Part shown: one piece after another, positions 53,701 through 61,608 of the stretch
Numbering within the stretch: the first letter of the stretch is position 1
Layout of the letters: each line of letters starts with the position of its first letter
Source of the DNA: Pseudovibrio sp. Alg231-02
GTDB lineage: Bacteria; Pseudomonadota; Alphaproteobacteria; Rhizobiales; Stappiaceae
Direction of reading: 5' to 3'
DNA length: 64,000 nt
NCBI RefSeq assembly: GCF_900143565.1
Contig: NZ_FREX01000001.1
Span: 449,068 to 513,067, forward strand
Position numbers and translations under genes: made by a program
The notes under the pieces: generated by a model
Database searches by the model: none
Told to the model about the DNA's origin: nothing
What the model saw: the letters and a program-made list of their open reading frames with translations, nothing else

Positions 53701-55109
53701 ACCAGAAGACCATCGTCACTAACAGCTCAGGCTTGAACGTTGAGGCCTCAGGGGCAATTGGGCTTGCAGATGGTCAAGAAGTGTCTTTGACCACATCAGG
53801 CAACATTCCACTTGACGTGGTGGGAGCCAAGTTGATCGAACAGAATTTGGGTGGCAGTGGTGGCTTCCGTCTCAGCGGGTCAGTTTCCGGCTCCCTCAAG
53901 GATCCTCAGATCGCCATTGATATCCAGCCTGTGAACCTTGAGACCACACAGCTCTCAACTGGCATGACGCTGACAGACTACTCAGGTGACATTAAGGTCA
54001 CACGGCAAGAGATTGCGATCAATAAATTTGCTGCCAAGTTTAGTAATGGTGGCACGTTGATGCTTGATGGCAAACTAGAGCTTGGTTCAGGCCTGCCTGC
54101 TCAAATAGAACTCACGATTGATGGTGGCCGCTATGTTGACGGGACATTTGTTAGTGCATTGATTGATGCCAATCTTGCACTACAGGGCTCTCTTGCCGAT
54201 GCAGGCGCCCCTCCTGCAATTTCGGGCAAAGTCACCATTAACCAGGCAGATATTGAAATTCCGAGCTCCTTTAACTCCAGTATCAATCCTGTGATCGTCC
54301 GGCATTTGAATGCGCCTAAGCCTATCCTCAATCAAGCGAAGATCCTTGCGCAAGATGAAGGGCGGGAAAACGCCAAGAAAAACGAGCAACCCAGCCCGAT
54401 CTCGAAAGCTAGTTTGAATGTTGACGTGGAAGCACCAGGCAAAATCTTCATCCGCGGGCGCGGCGTCAACGCTGAAGCCGGTGGATCACTTAACATTGGC
54501 GGCAAGCTCGACGATGTGAAGACCGTGGGCGCTTTCTCTCTGGTGCGTGGCCGTATCGATATTCTATCAAAACGCCTGACACTCAGCCGCGGTAATGTGA
54601 CGTTTAGTGGTTCTCTTGTACCAACACTCGATTTTGCGGCAACGACAACATCTGGCTCAACGGAAGTGACTGTTCTGGTGAGTGGACCTGCTGATATGCC
54701 GGTGATTGATTTCACTTCAGTCCCAAGCCTGCCAAAGGATGAAGTCCTTGCACAACTGTTGTTTGGCGAGTCTGTCAACGATCTTTCGCCAATTCAGCTG
54801 GCAAGCCTTGCAAGCGCGATCGCAACGCTAACCGGAGGCACTGGCGTGGAAGGGCCATTGGGCACACTCCGCAATCTACTGGGTGTCAGCGACATTGATA
54901 TCAAATTTGATGCAGCAGGAAATCCAGAACTGGCCGTTGGCGGCTATATAAGTGAGCGGATTTATCTGGGCGTGACACAGGAGCCGACAACAGGTGACAA
55001 TGCAGCAACTGTTGATATTGATGTCACGAAGTTCCTAAAGCTTCGTGGTGAAGCCGGCTCCGACGGAGATGCAAAAGCCGGTTTCTACTATGAGCGTGAA
55101 TATGACTAA
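50703..55109 (+). CDS. tamB: Translocation and assembly module protein TamB
   Basis: A 1468-residue protein anchored by an N-terminal membrane helix (about residues 12-34), followed by a very long beta-rich AsmA-like periplasmic part and the C-terminal TamB/DUF490 domain (roughly residues 1080-1468). The latter contains GKLDDVKTVGAFSLVRGRID, ILSKRLTLSRGNVTFSG and LGVSDIDIKFDAAGNPELAV, and the protein ends FYYEREYD. TamB-like proteins form a bridge from the inner to the outer membrane. The ATG at 50727 is an alternative start. The stop overlaps that of the convergent dehydrogenase gene by four bases. Confidence 0.92.
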   Translation: MQLVRRITMTLGKILALLLALVLVVYAGLVVTTSFQAGRQSLGSTLSSFLPDVRIDQPRLTASGNLFADGVYLSDAKGTWLEIHSASVRWSPLSLLFGALDIHEVAAQQIALARLPEATESPGSEPAPAEETGITLPFNTIDLQSLNIKELALPASIAGMPAQFEITGTATYASSPDKITGKLNISRTGDVQGTASIDVDFDPADGVFNFRGMVSEAANGLTANLLDLPDAPSFALRMEGGGPLTNWSSSLQVDLNRVRAIDGEITLAQNGTQKSLTTHLSGELEQFLPSSISSLFAGQTTWFANATLNEDYLPLSATGKLSTGAILSHLENTYATDKNSLIAKVQIQTLESNTKPLLIKTGEQAVQLDTLSVTASASGPLESLNWDFSVQADKIKTQEADLGALSLSAKGDGANISAQMMSIPLEALLQVSGVHLAGASQDQNIKNVSVSLKGTVFPNQEKLKLSELHLESDGAAARFNLVELSPNNGQAQGNLSISDLSLLSGFAQQNISGSVEAQLSLLADFKEQSGEINLKGTSSRVSLQNERVDRILTSPGRFSAKLAATLDSSDLLASYGRLEVLSFENMFGQIEAHGSLQDRQLDGAFSAQVHQLDLLEPRVSGALTASGKVSGNASAPEVTLEIHSDRIEMDGTPLEKLQLVADGTLSETAPNADINLTGRFKGEELVGKFKLLSEAGKLSVPTLDFDLGGNKLSGNAHAADLALLPQGLVGQFTIEANDLSTLSSLALTEMEGQAHGQIDIEQDNGDAKISFDLSSQNLRFAQSSIMSFVAKGWIDKPFTRPAANANIALDGVEVEGVNLRSLTFNATPVEGKTSAEVATGFSINAEFAENNDQLQSTGLVQAVPEGIILTLNSLNGRYKGMQTNLKQPAVISLLEDKRTVSSFELALGSGSLNVYGSNSNQLDINAELKQLPLSIANAFVPSLALDGALNGTVRAFGENDAPQVSWRLSLSQFSAKPLQDNRILPLQIESTGSFADNKIDQKTIVTNSSGLNVEASGAIGLADGQEVSLTTSGNIPLDVVGAKLIEQNLGGSGGFRLSGSVSGSLKDPQIAIDIQPVNLETTQLSTGMTLTDYSGDIKVTRQEIAINKFAAKFSNGGTLMLDGKLELGSGLPAQIELTIDGGRYVDGTFVSALIDANLALQGSLADAGAPPAISGKVTINQADIEIPSSFNSSINPVIVRHLNAPKPILNQAKILAQDEGRENAKKNEQPSPISKASLNVDVEAPGKIFIRGRGVNAEAGGSLNIGGKLDDVKTVGAFSLVRGRIDILSKRLTLSRGNVTFSGSLVPTLDFAATTTSGSTEVTVLVSGPADMPVIDFTSVPSLPKDEVLAQLLFGESVNDLSPIQLASLASAIATLTGGTGVEGPLGTLRNLLGVSDIDIKFDAAGNPELAVGGYISERIYLGVTQEPTTGDNAATVDIDVTKFLKLRGEAGSDGDAKAGFYYEREYD

Positions 55110-56122
55110 GTCGACTGCCCGGCGAGGCAGACTGCCTCATCGTAAATTGGCTTTGGCAGGTTGATACCGTATTGCTCTGCTTTTGCACGCGCAGCAAGGC
55201 GAGATGTTCCTGGCAAGCGAGCGCCTTGCTCCGCCTCAATCGCGGCGACAAGCGTTTGCATGCGCTCTGCGAACAAACCACCAGAGACAAGATCAGCGTT
55301 GATTGCCAGAATAACCTGACCAAGATCAGGGGCATCGCCCTCTCCTGAGAACAAACTGGACGCTTCAAAACCAAATGCAGCTCCGCACAGGCCAGCTGCC
55401 ATGATCTCAATCATCATGGCCAACGCCGCTCCTTTGGCCTCTCCAATTGGGATCATGGTCCCAGCAAGCGCCGCCTCTGGATCGGTGGTTGGCTGTCCAT
55501 CTTTATCAAGTGACCAACCTTCCGGGATAGATTTTCCCGTTCGCTGCGCTGCCATGATCTTTCCGCGCGCAACACGAGAGAGTGCTAGATCGATGACAAG
55601 TGGCTCTCCGTCTCCATTAGGAGCTGCAAATGCAATTGGGTTGGTTCCGAACATGGGGTTCTTACCGCCATAGGCTGCAATTGCCTTCGGGCCATTGCCA
55701 AAAATGAAGGCAACCATTCCATCTCGCGCCAATCGCTCACAGTGTGCCCCTGCTTGCCCAAAGTGGTGAGAGTGACGGATCGCGCTCAAAGCCAGTCCAT
55801 TCTGCGAGGAGGCGTCTTTCAGAAATGGCAGTGCAACTTCAATTGCGGGGTAAGCAAATCCGTACTTGGCATCAATCCGCTGCACAACCGGAGTGACCAA
55901 CTCTGCTTCCGCTTTGGCAAAGCCGTCTACTTTGCCGGTTCTTGTTTGGGCTGTGTAGGACGGAATTCTGGAAAGGCCATGCCCTGCCTGGCCGTCTGCC
56001 TCTGCGTTCACCAGAGCCTTTGAAACGATCTTCGCAATTGCTGGATCTGTTTTGTTGGCAGACAAAGCATCCTCAGTAAGTTTGCGTGCTTCTTCTAATG
56101 AGAGATTGACCGTGTCTGACAT
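55106..56122 (-). CDS. Ldh-family (malate/lactate/sulfolactate type) dehydrogenase
   Basis: A 338-residue NAD(P)-dependent oxidoreductase of the Ldh_2 family, distinct from classical Rossmann malate dehydrogenases. Features are the helical N-terminus with ADGQAGHGLSRIPSY, the catalytic-region ALSAIRHSHHFGQAGAHCER, and the nucleotide-binding GTNPIAFAAPNGDGEPLVID. The family includes malate, sulfolactate, ureidoglycolate and piperideine-2-carboxylate reductases; substrate cannot be assigned from sequence alone. It is a lone minus-strand gene converging on tamB with overlapping stops and no terminator between them. Confidence 0.85.
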   Translation of the reverse strand: MSDTVNLSLEEARKLTEDALSANKTDPAIAKIVSKALVNAEADGQAGHGLSRIPSYTAQTRTGKVDGFAKAEAELVTPVVQRIDAKYGFAYPAIEVALPFLKDASSQNGLALSAIRHSHHFGQAGAHCERLARDGMVAFIFGNGPKAIAAYGGKNPMFGTNPIAFAAPNGDGEPLVIDLALSRVARGKIMAAQRTGKSIPEGWSLDKDGQPTTDPEAALAGTMIPIGEAKGAALAMMIEIMAAGLCGAAFGFEASSLFSGEGDAPDLGQVILAINADLVSGGLFAERMQTLVAAIEAEQGARLPGTSRLAARAKAEQYGINLPKPIYDEAVCLAGQST

Positions 56123-56576
56123 GGAACACCCTTAGCTATTTGAGTTCTTAAGCACGTCGCTCCTGACATATTTTGCGGATAAGCACAATTGCGCGCGTTT
56201 CTTGCAAAGACAGAAATGCGGATTGGGTTTGCTCACTTGAGCGGAGCAGATGACATTTCAACAGGACAGGCACCCGCAAGTTTGCAGGAATGACATTATT
56301 CCATATTTTTCCGCCCAGCTCATCTCTATCTCATCCCCGTAACGGCTTATAACTGCATGAGTTTTGGCTCTATGCCTATTCCATTGAGAAAGAGACAATC
56401 GTTACGGCCCCTGATTTCCATTGCAGAATGGATCAATCTTTGTAAATCCTATGGGGACTAGGTGTTTTTCCTAGATCTACCACTTATATGTGTAGGTCAG
56501 ATAAAGCCATTGTTAGGTCTTGTTTTTCTATCTCTCCTCATTGCCTGGCGAGATATGACTTCATCAGGAGATACTC
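56123..56576. other. 454-bp intergenic region upstream of gabD
   Basis: No gene is seen. The region is divergent between the Ldh-family gene and gabD. It contains two adjacent inverted repeats in front of gabD: CTAGG at 56458-56462 with CCTAG at 56470-56474, and GATCTAC at 56474-56480 with GTAGGTC at 56492-56498. These are possible regulator sites or leader hairpins. Confidence 0.5.
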
Positions 56577-58052
56577 ATGAGTACGACACTCTCAGCAACC
56601 AAAGAAATTCCGCTCCTACGTGAAGCTTGTCTCATAGGAGGAAAATGGGTCAGCGGTGATGAAAGCCATTCCATCCTCGTAAACAATCCAGCTACAGGCG
56701 AAATTATCGGGCGTGTGCCGCGTTTTGGCCGCCCTGAGACTGCTGATGCAATCGATGCAGCTCATACAGCTTTTGCCATCTGGTCAAAGATGACGGCTGC
56801 CCATCGCTGCAATCTGATGCTGCGGTGGGCAGACCTGATCATTGAGAACCAGAAGGACCTTGCAGAGCTGCTCACTGTTGAAATGGGTAAGCCGCTGGCT
56901 GAATCTACCGGTGAAGTTGCCATCACAGCCAACTACATTCGTTTCTTCGCTGAGGAAGGTAAGCGGGTTTATGGCGATGTAATCCCGTCCCCTTGGAAAG
57001 ACCGCCGTATTATGGTGACCAAGGAGCCTATCGGCGTTGTTGGTGCCATTACCCCTTGGAATTTCCCAAGTTCCATGCTTGGACGTAAACTGGCTGCAGC
57101 TCTTGGTTCTGGCTGTACTGTTGTGGCAAAACCAGCAAGTCAAACGCCTTATTCCGCTTTGATCCTAGGTGAACTTGCGGAGCAGGCTGGAATTCCAACT
57201 GGCGTGATCAATATCATCACCGGCTCTGCTGCTCAGATTGCTGATGAACTTTGTGAAAACGACAAGGTCCGCAAGATCACCTTTACCGGATCTACTCCAG
57301 TGGGTAAGCAGCTTGCCTCCAAAGCATTGGCCAACATGAAAAAGGTCTCTATGGAGCTTGGCGGCAATGCGCCGTTTATCGTGTTTGATTCAGCTGATCT
57401 CGATAAGGCTGTCGAAGGTGCCATTGCATCCAAGTTCAGAAATTCCGGTCAGACTTGTGTCTGCGCAAACCGCATTTACGCTCAGGCAGGAATTTATGAC
57501 GAGTTCTCAGCAAAGCTGAAGGCTGCCATTGAAGATCAGCTGCGCGTTGGCGATGGTCTGAAGCCGGGTACCAACCAAGGCCCTCTTATTGATGAGCATG
57601 CTGTTGCGAAAGTCGAAGAACTGATCGCTGATGCCGTTTCTAAAGGCGGTACAGTGGTGACAGGCGGCAAGCCAGATGCTCAGGGTGGCACGTTCTTCGA
57701 ACCGACACTTCTGCTTAATGCGACCCCAGAGATGAAGGTTGCCAAGGAAGAGACGTTTGGTCCATTTGCACCAGTCTTCAAGTTTGAGAGTGAAGATGAC
57801 GTGGTCAAAATGGCGAATGACACAGAGTATGGCCTCGCTTGTTACTTTTACACTCAAGATTTGGGCCAGACCTTCCGTGTTATGGAAGCATTGGAATATG
57901 GTCTTGTTGGCGTGAATGAAGGTGTGATCACGACCGAATATGCTCCGTTTGGCGGATATAAAGAGAGCGGAATGGGGAATGAGGGTTCCAAGTACGGCGT
58001 GGATGACTACATCAATATCAAGTACTCTTGCATTGGCGGGCTTGGCCTTTAA
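56577..58052 (+). CDS. gabD: NAD(P)-dependent succinate-semialdehyde dehydrogenase
   Basis: A 491-residue aldehyde dehydrogenase that oxidises succinate semialdehyde to succinate, the last step of GABA breakdown. Visible features are the N-terminal CLIGGKWVSGDESHSILVNN, the nucleotide-binding region ITPWNFPSSMLGRKLAAALG, FTGSTPVGKQ, catalytic Glu260 in MELGGNAPF, and catalytic Cys294 in NSGQTCVCANRIY. The CVCANR form is typical of the GabD branch. No gabT is adjacent, so the donor of the semialdehyde is not shown here. It ends in a strong terminator. Confidence 0.9.
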   Translation: MSTTLSATKEIPLLREACLIGGKWVSGDESHSILVNNPATGEIIGRVPRFGRPETADAIDAAHTAFAIWSKMTAAHRCNLMLRWADLIIENQKDLAELLTVEMGKPLAESTGEVAITANYIRFFAEEGKRVYGDVIPSPWKDRRIMVTKEPIGVVGAITPWNFPSSMLGRKLAAALGSGCTVVAKPASQTPYSALILGELAEQAGIPTGVINIITGSAAQIADELCENDKVRKITFTGSTPVGKQLASKALANMKKVSMELGGNAPFIVFDSADLDKAVEGAIASKFRNSGQTCVCANRIYAQAGIYDEFSAKLKAAIEDQLRVGDGLKPGTNQGPLIDEHAVAKVEELIADAVSKGGTVVTGGKPDAQGGTFFEPTLLLNATPEMKVAKEETFGPFAPVFKFESEDDVVKMANDTEYGLACYFYTQDLGQTFRVMEALEYGLVGVNEGVITTEYAPFGGYKESGMGNEGSKYGVDDYINIKYSCIGGLGL

Positions 58053-58074
58053 CGCTCAATATTAATTTTGTGGG

Positions 58075-58107
58075 AGCCGGAGTGTTCATCACTTCGGCTT
58101 TTTCTTT
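58075..58107 (+). terminator. Terminator after gabD
   Basis: A 10-bp stem (58075-58084 with 58090-58099, one G-U) with a 5-nt loop is followed by a long T-rich run. The downstream GNAT gene begins almost at once after it. Confidence 0.85.
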
Positions 58108-58122
58108 TTGAGGACTGCTTTC

Positions 58123-58671
58123 GTGATTATCGAAGAAGAACGCTGTACGGCTGCTCCAACACTTAACGGCGAGCGCATTATCATGCGGGCTCACCAAACT
58201 TCAGATTTTGAAGCATGCTGCACCTTGTGGGCGGACCCTGATGTGGTTCGTTATATTTCGGGGAAGCCTTCCAGCCCAACAGATACGTGGGGGCGCATCC
58301 TCAAGTATGCCGGGCACTGGAGCCTCTCCGGTTTTGGGTATTGGGCTGTGATTGAGAAAAACAGCGGAGAGCTTATTGGCGACGTTGGTTTTTCTGACTT
58401 TAAGCGAGACATCACTCCGAGCCTTGATGGGTTTGCAGAAGCTGGCTGGGTGATCTCGCCTAAGTTTCATGGCAAAGGTTATGCCCGGGAGGCTGTTGAG
58501 CTGAGCCTATCCTGGCTGCGCAGTTCCAGACTGTTTCCTGAGGTTCATTGCATTATTGCCCCTGAGAACAAAGCCAGTGTCAGCCTTGCTAAGCGTGTTG
58601 GCTTTGAGAAGTACACGGATGGGTCTTACCTCGGACAACCGACCCTTTTCATGAAGCAAAGCTTTACTTAA
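58123..58671 (+). CDS. GNAT-family acetyltransferase (RimJ/RimL type)
   Basis: A 182-residue acetyl-CoA-dependent N-acetyltransferase. It starts with a proposed GTG at 58123, with GAGGA 8 bases upstream; a TTG at 58108 would add five residues. The N-terminal LNGERIIMRAHQTSDFEACC and RYISGKP are typical of the Acetyltransf_3 group. The acetyl-CoA loop is EAGWVISPKFHGKGYAREAV, and the late strand is IIAPENKASVSLAKRVGFEK. Substrate (ribosomal protein, antibiotic or other) is not known. It lies just after the gabD terminator. Confidence 0.85.
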   Translation: MIIEEERCTAAPTLNGERIIMRAHQTSDFEACCTLWADPDVVRYISGKPSSPTDTWGRILKYAGHWSLSGFGYWAVIEKNSGELIGDVGFSDFKRDITPSLDGFAEAGWVISPKFHGKGYAREAVELSLSWLRSSRLFPEVHCIIAPENKASVSLAKRVGFEKYTDGSYLGQPTLFMKQSFT

Positions 58672-58678
58672 ACCAAAG

Positions 58679-58707
58679 AGCCCAACCTGTATCCGCCGGG
58701 TTGGGCT
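58679..58707 (+). terminator. Hairpin after GNAT gene
   Basis: A 9-bp perfect stem (58679-58687 with 58699-58707), 8 bases after the stop codon. The following run is only moderately T-rich, so termination may be partial. Confidence 0.6.
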
Positions 58708-58764
58708 TGTTCATTTTCTGCGTTCCTGTATATCCTTTAGCTAATGATCCATTCAGGCTGAGTT

Positions 58765-59268
58765 ATGCAGAAATACGATAAGATTTACGCCAAGGACGAA
58801 AGTTACTTCGGCCATACCTCCAAGCAGTTTACAACACTGTTCTCAAACCTCGACTTTGACAGCGGCACAATTCTCGATCTGGGTGCAGGACAAGGACGCG
58901 ACGCGATCTTTCTTGCTAAGCGCGGTTATAATGTAATTGCTGTCGACAGCTCCAAAGTAGGTCTGGACCAATTGCAGGAACGAGTAGACACGGAGAATCT
59001 GCCGATTGAGGTTGTTCACGTGGATGCACTTGGTTACACGCCCCCGCAAGATCTTGATGCAATTGTTGCTGACCGTTTTTTCCACGAGTTGCCGAACAAT
59101 GTGCGCGTCAAACTTCTGCAGCGTATGCTCAGTCACCTTCGCGTTGGTGGCTATATGCTTATCGCTGATGAAAAGAGCGTTCTGCCGAACCTGCGCGACA
59201 CTCTGAAAAAGGAAAAGTTTGAGTTCCTACGCGATAAAAACGGCATTCTCTTCACTTACAAACCATAG
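58765..59268 (+). CDS. Class I SAM-dependent methyltransferase (TehB/Methyltransf type)
   Basis: A 167-residue protein with a Rossmann methyltransferase fold: motif I ILDLGAGQGRDAIFLAKRGY, acidic end of strand 2 in VIAVDSSKVGLDQL, then VVHVDALGY and post-motif LRVGGYMLIADEK. The size and the motif I form GQGRDA resemble TehB-like small methyltransferases, but no substrate domain is present. It forms its own unit with a hairpin after it. Confidence 0.8.
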   Translation: MQKYDKIYAKDESYFGHTSKQFTTLFSNLDFDSGTILDLGAGQGRDAIFLAKRGYNVIAVDSSKVGLDQLQERVDTENLPIEVVHVDALGYTPPQDLDAIVADRFFHELPNNVRVKLLQRMLSHLRVGGYMLIADEKSVLPNLRDTLKKEKFEFLRDKNGILFTYKP

Positions 59269-59586
59269 GTACCTGATCGGAGGCGCATATGTGTGCCTCC
59301 CTTCCCCATTTTTATTACTAGAGTTTCTAACTGACAGATCACACACGAAAGTGTGATGTAAAACCCTTATATTTTTGCAGTTGTATCAGCTGGTTTTACA
59401 ATCTCCATTATATTGCCACAGTGACAACTCATTTCCGCAACAATGTTTGCAAAAATTGGCGATATTGCTGACTTCGTCGTGATTGTGCACCTGGGATGAA
59501 CAATGCGTTTAATTGCAATTCCCAGAACATCTGCCAATTGTATGCCCAAGATTGAAATTCACAGTTCAACATAATTGGAGATTACA
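59269..59586. other. Intergenic region upstream of first yceI
   Basis: A hairpin (about 59279-59300, GGAGGC/GCCTCC stem with T-rich sequence after it) is a likely terminator of the methyltransferase gene. The remainder is AT-rich and should hold the promoter of the yceI-cytochrome b561-yceI operon. No gene is seen. Confidence 0.5.
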
Positions 59587-60165
59587 ATGAAATCAGTTCG
59601 CTTTGGAATGCTCGCAGTCGCAGCTTCTTTCCTCGCTACAGCAGCGGTTGCTGAACCTGTTGCTTACGACGTTGATATGTCCCACGCAAATCTCGCTTTT
59701 GACTACAACCACCTCGGTTATTCCACCACTGATGGCCGTTTTGCTACTTGGTCCCCTACTCTGATCATTGACGAAGCAAACCCAGCGAATTCTAAGGTGG
59801 ACGTTGAAATTGACGTCAACTCTCTCAACACATTCTGGGAAGCTCGTGACACACACTTGAAGAGCGCTGACTTGTTTGATGTTGCTAAGTTCCCATCAGC
59901 AACATTCAAGTCCACCAAGGTTGAACAGGTTGGTGAGAAGAAGCTGGAAGTGACTGGTGATCTGACCATCCGTGGCATCACCAAGCCAACTGTCCTTGAA
60001 GTTGTTGTAAATCAGCTTGGTGAGCACCCAATGGCGAAGAAACAAGCTGTTGGTCTGGATGCGACTACCACGATCAAACGTTCTGACTTTGGCATGGCGA
60101 TGGCTGTTCCTTACGTGTCAGACGAAGTGAACATCAACATCAGCTTCGAAGCGACTGTTAAGTAA
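59587..60165 (+). CDS. YceI-family periplasmic protein (first copy)
   Basis: A 192-residue secreted protein. The signal peptide (MKSVRFGMLA to TAAVA) is followed by a lipocalin-like barrel domain: YDVDMSHANLAFDYNHLGYS, then HLKSADLFDVAKFPSATFKS, DLTIRGITKPTVLEVVV and AVGLDATTTIKRSDFGM. YceI proteins bind isoprenoid-type lipids; the physiological role is not settled. The ATG at 59587 has GGAG 7 bases upstream. It is first of a three-gene operon with cytochrome b561 and a second YceI. Confidence 0.9.
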   Translation: MKSVRFGMLAVAASFLATAAVAEPVAYDVDMSHANLAFDYNHLGYSTTDGRFATWSPTLIIDEANPANSKVDVEIDVNSLNTFWEARDTHLKSADLFDVAKFPSATFKSTKVEQVGEKKLEVTGDLTIRGITKPTVLEVVVNQLGEHPMAKKQAVGLDATTTIKRSDFGMAMAVPYVSDEVNINISFEATVK

Positions 60166-60220
60166 TGTTTCCGGCCTGTCGGATGCTGAGAATGCACTGA
60201 CGGGTCTGGTCGAACTTTGA

Positions 60221-60242
60221 GAAGGGGCAGCGATGCCCCTTC
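60221..60242 (+). promoter_or_regulatory. Intercistronic hairpin yceI-cytochrome b561
   Basis: A perfect 9-bp stem (60221-60229 with 60234-60242) closed by a GCGA (GNRA) tetraloop, with no T-run after it. It is therefore not an intrinsic terminator and more likely a stability or processing element between the first yceI and the cytochrome gene, about 20 bases before the latter's start. Confidence 0.5.
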
Positions 60243-60264
60243 CCTCGATCAAAGGGCCTTTTCC

Positions 60265-60834
60265 ATGATCAGGAACACTCGATCAGCCTATGGCATCGTG
60301 GCAATTGCACTACACTGGACCATAGCAACGCTTATCATTGGTATGTTGGGATTTGGCCTTTATATGGTCACGCTGCCGATTTTCGAGCCTGCCACTTACT
60401 CTCTTTATCAGCTTCATAAGTCCATTGGTTTTGTCGTTTTGGCACTGGTCTCATTGCGCATCCTTTGGAAAATCACTGGTATCACACCTGACTTACCTGC
60501 CGAAATGCCGGTTTGGGAAAAGCTTGCTGCGCATTTGGGTCACATCAGCTTATATGCTCTGATGTTGCTGATGCCGCTGACAGGATGGTTGCTGGTTTCG
60601 TCCAGCCCGCTTGGACTGCCGACAGTTTTCTTTAACCTCTTTCAGATTCCGCATCTACCAACACCTGAGTTTTTGGGGCAAAAAGCAGATGTATCTGCGT
60701 TCTTCACCGCAGTGCATGGCTGGGCTGCGTATGCGTTTATCGCAGTGATCCTTGCACATGTTGGAGCTGCCCTTAAGCACTACTTCATATCCAAGGATAA
60801 AGTCTTACAGCGTATGTTGTCCTCAAAAGCCTAA
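60265..60834 (+). CDS. Cytochrome b561 family protein
   Basis: A 189-residue inner-membrane di-heme cytochrome with four membrane helices. Candidate heme ligands are His in IALHWTIATL, HKSIGF, HLGHISLYALMLLMPLTGWL and VHGWAAYAFIAVILAHVGAA, as in bacterial CybB. It would pass electrons between quinol and periplasmic partners. The ATG at 60265 has AAAGGG upstream. It is placed between two YceI genes, a common association in Proteobacteria. Confidence 0.88.
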   Translation: MIRNTRSAYGIVAIALHWTIATLIIGMLGFGLYMVTLPIFEPATYSLYQLHKSIGFVVLALVSLRILWKITGITPDLPAEMPVWEKLAAHLGHISLYALMLLMPLTGWLLVSSSPLGLPTVFFNLFQIPHLPTPEFLGQKADVSAFFTAVHGWAAYAFIAVILAHVGAALKHYFISKDKVLQRMLSSKA

Positions 60835-60855
60835 TTTGAGGATCTGGAGAAAACC

Positions 60856-61425
60856 ATGAAACGATTGACCGAAATGTTCTTTAAAGCCGGCGTATTTCTG
60901 ACCTTCATCCTAGTAGGAGCTGCTTCCTCTGCCTTTGCAAATGAATGGTCAGTGGATCGCAATAAGAGCACGCTTGGCTTTGAGGTCATCAATAACGGAA
61001 ACACCGTTACGGGCACTTTTGCCACCTGGAATGCTAAGATCATCTTCGACAAAGAAGAACTCGACAAAGCCCAGATTCAAGCAACAATCATCACTGGAAG
61101 CGTAAAAACAGAAGATGCGCAGGCAGCAGGTGCAATCACAACCCCACAGTGGTTGGATATCTCCAGCTTCCCTGATGCTGTGTTTCGCGTAGATAACGTG
61201 GTTCCTGCTGGTGGTGATCTCTATGAGGCTGCCGGTACGCTGGAGCTCAAAGGTGCAAAGATTGCTATTTTCTTGCCCTTCACTTTGACCATTGAAGGTA
61301 AAACTGCCCACGCGGTTGGTGAAGCAACGTTATCTCGCAGTGACTTCAAGATTGGTGATGGCGTGCCAGACAGCACTGTCAGCAATAAGGTGACTGTGAA
61401 ACTGGACCTATATGCTACTCGTTGA
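60856..61425 (+). CDS. YceI-family periplasmic protein (second copy)
   Basis: A 189-residue protein with a signal peptide (cleavage near SAFA) and a YceI barrel: WSVDRNKSTLGFEVINNGNT, TFATWNAKIIFDKEEL, WLDISSFPDAVFRVDNV and ATLSRSDFKIGDGVPDSTVS. It differs strongly from the copy at 59587-60165, so the pair is not a recent duplication. It lies 21 bases after the cytochrome b561 gene and has GGAG before the ATG. Confidence 0.88.
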   Translation: MKRLTEMFFKAGVFLTFILVGAASSAFANEWSVDRNKSTLGFEVINNGNTVTGTFATWNAKIIFDKEELDKAQIQATIITGSVKTEDAQAAGAITTPQWLDISSFPDAVFRVDNVVPAGGDLYEAAGTLELKGAKIAIFLPFTLTIEGKTAHAVGEATLSRSDFKIGDGVPDSTVSNKVTVKLDLYATR

Positions 61426-61509
61426 TGGATTGCACCAAAGAGAGCCTTGCATTTTCCACCAAGTCTCTCGTCAATTCGGCGTAATCTAGCAAATTTGACA
61501 AGTTTTGAA

Positions 61510-61540
61510 GGCTGAGGGGCTTTGCCCCTCGGCTTTTTCT
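61510..61540 (+). terminator. Terminator of yceI-cytochrome b561 operon
   Basis: A 10-bp GC stem (61511-61520 with 61524-61533, one G-U) is followed by TTTTTCT, about 85 bases after the second yceI stop. Confidence 0.88.
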
Positions 61541-61608
61541 CTATAAAACGGCGCTCAGCAAATTCAACAGTGTACAGCGGTACACCAAAATAGCCAGAGA
61601 GTGCCAAG

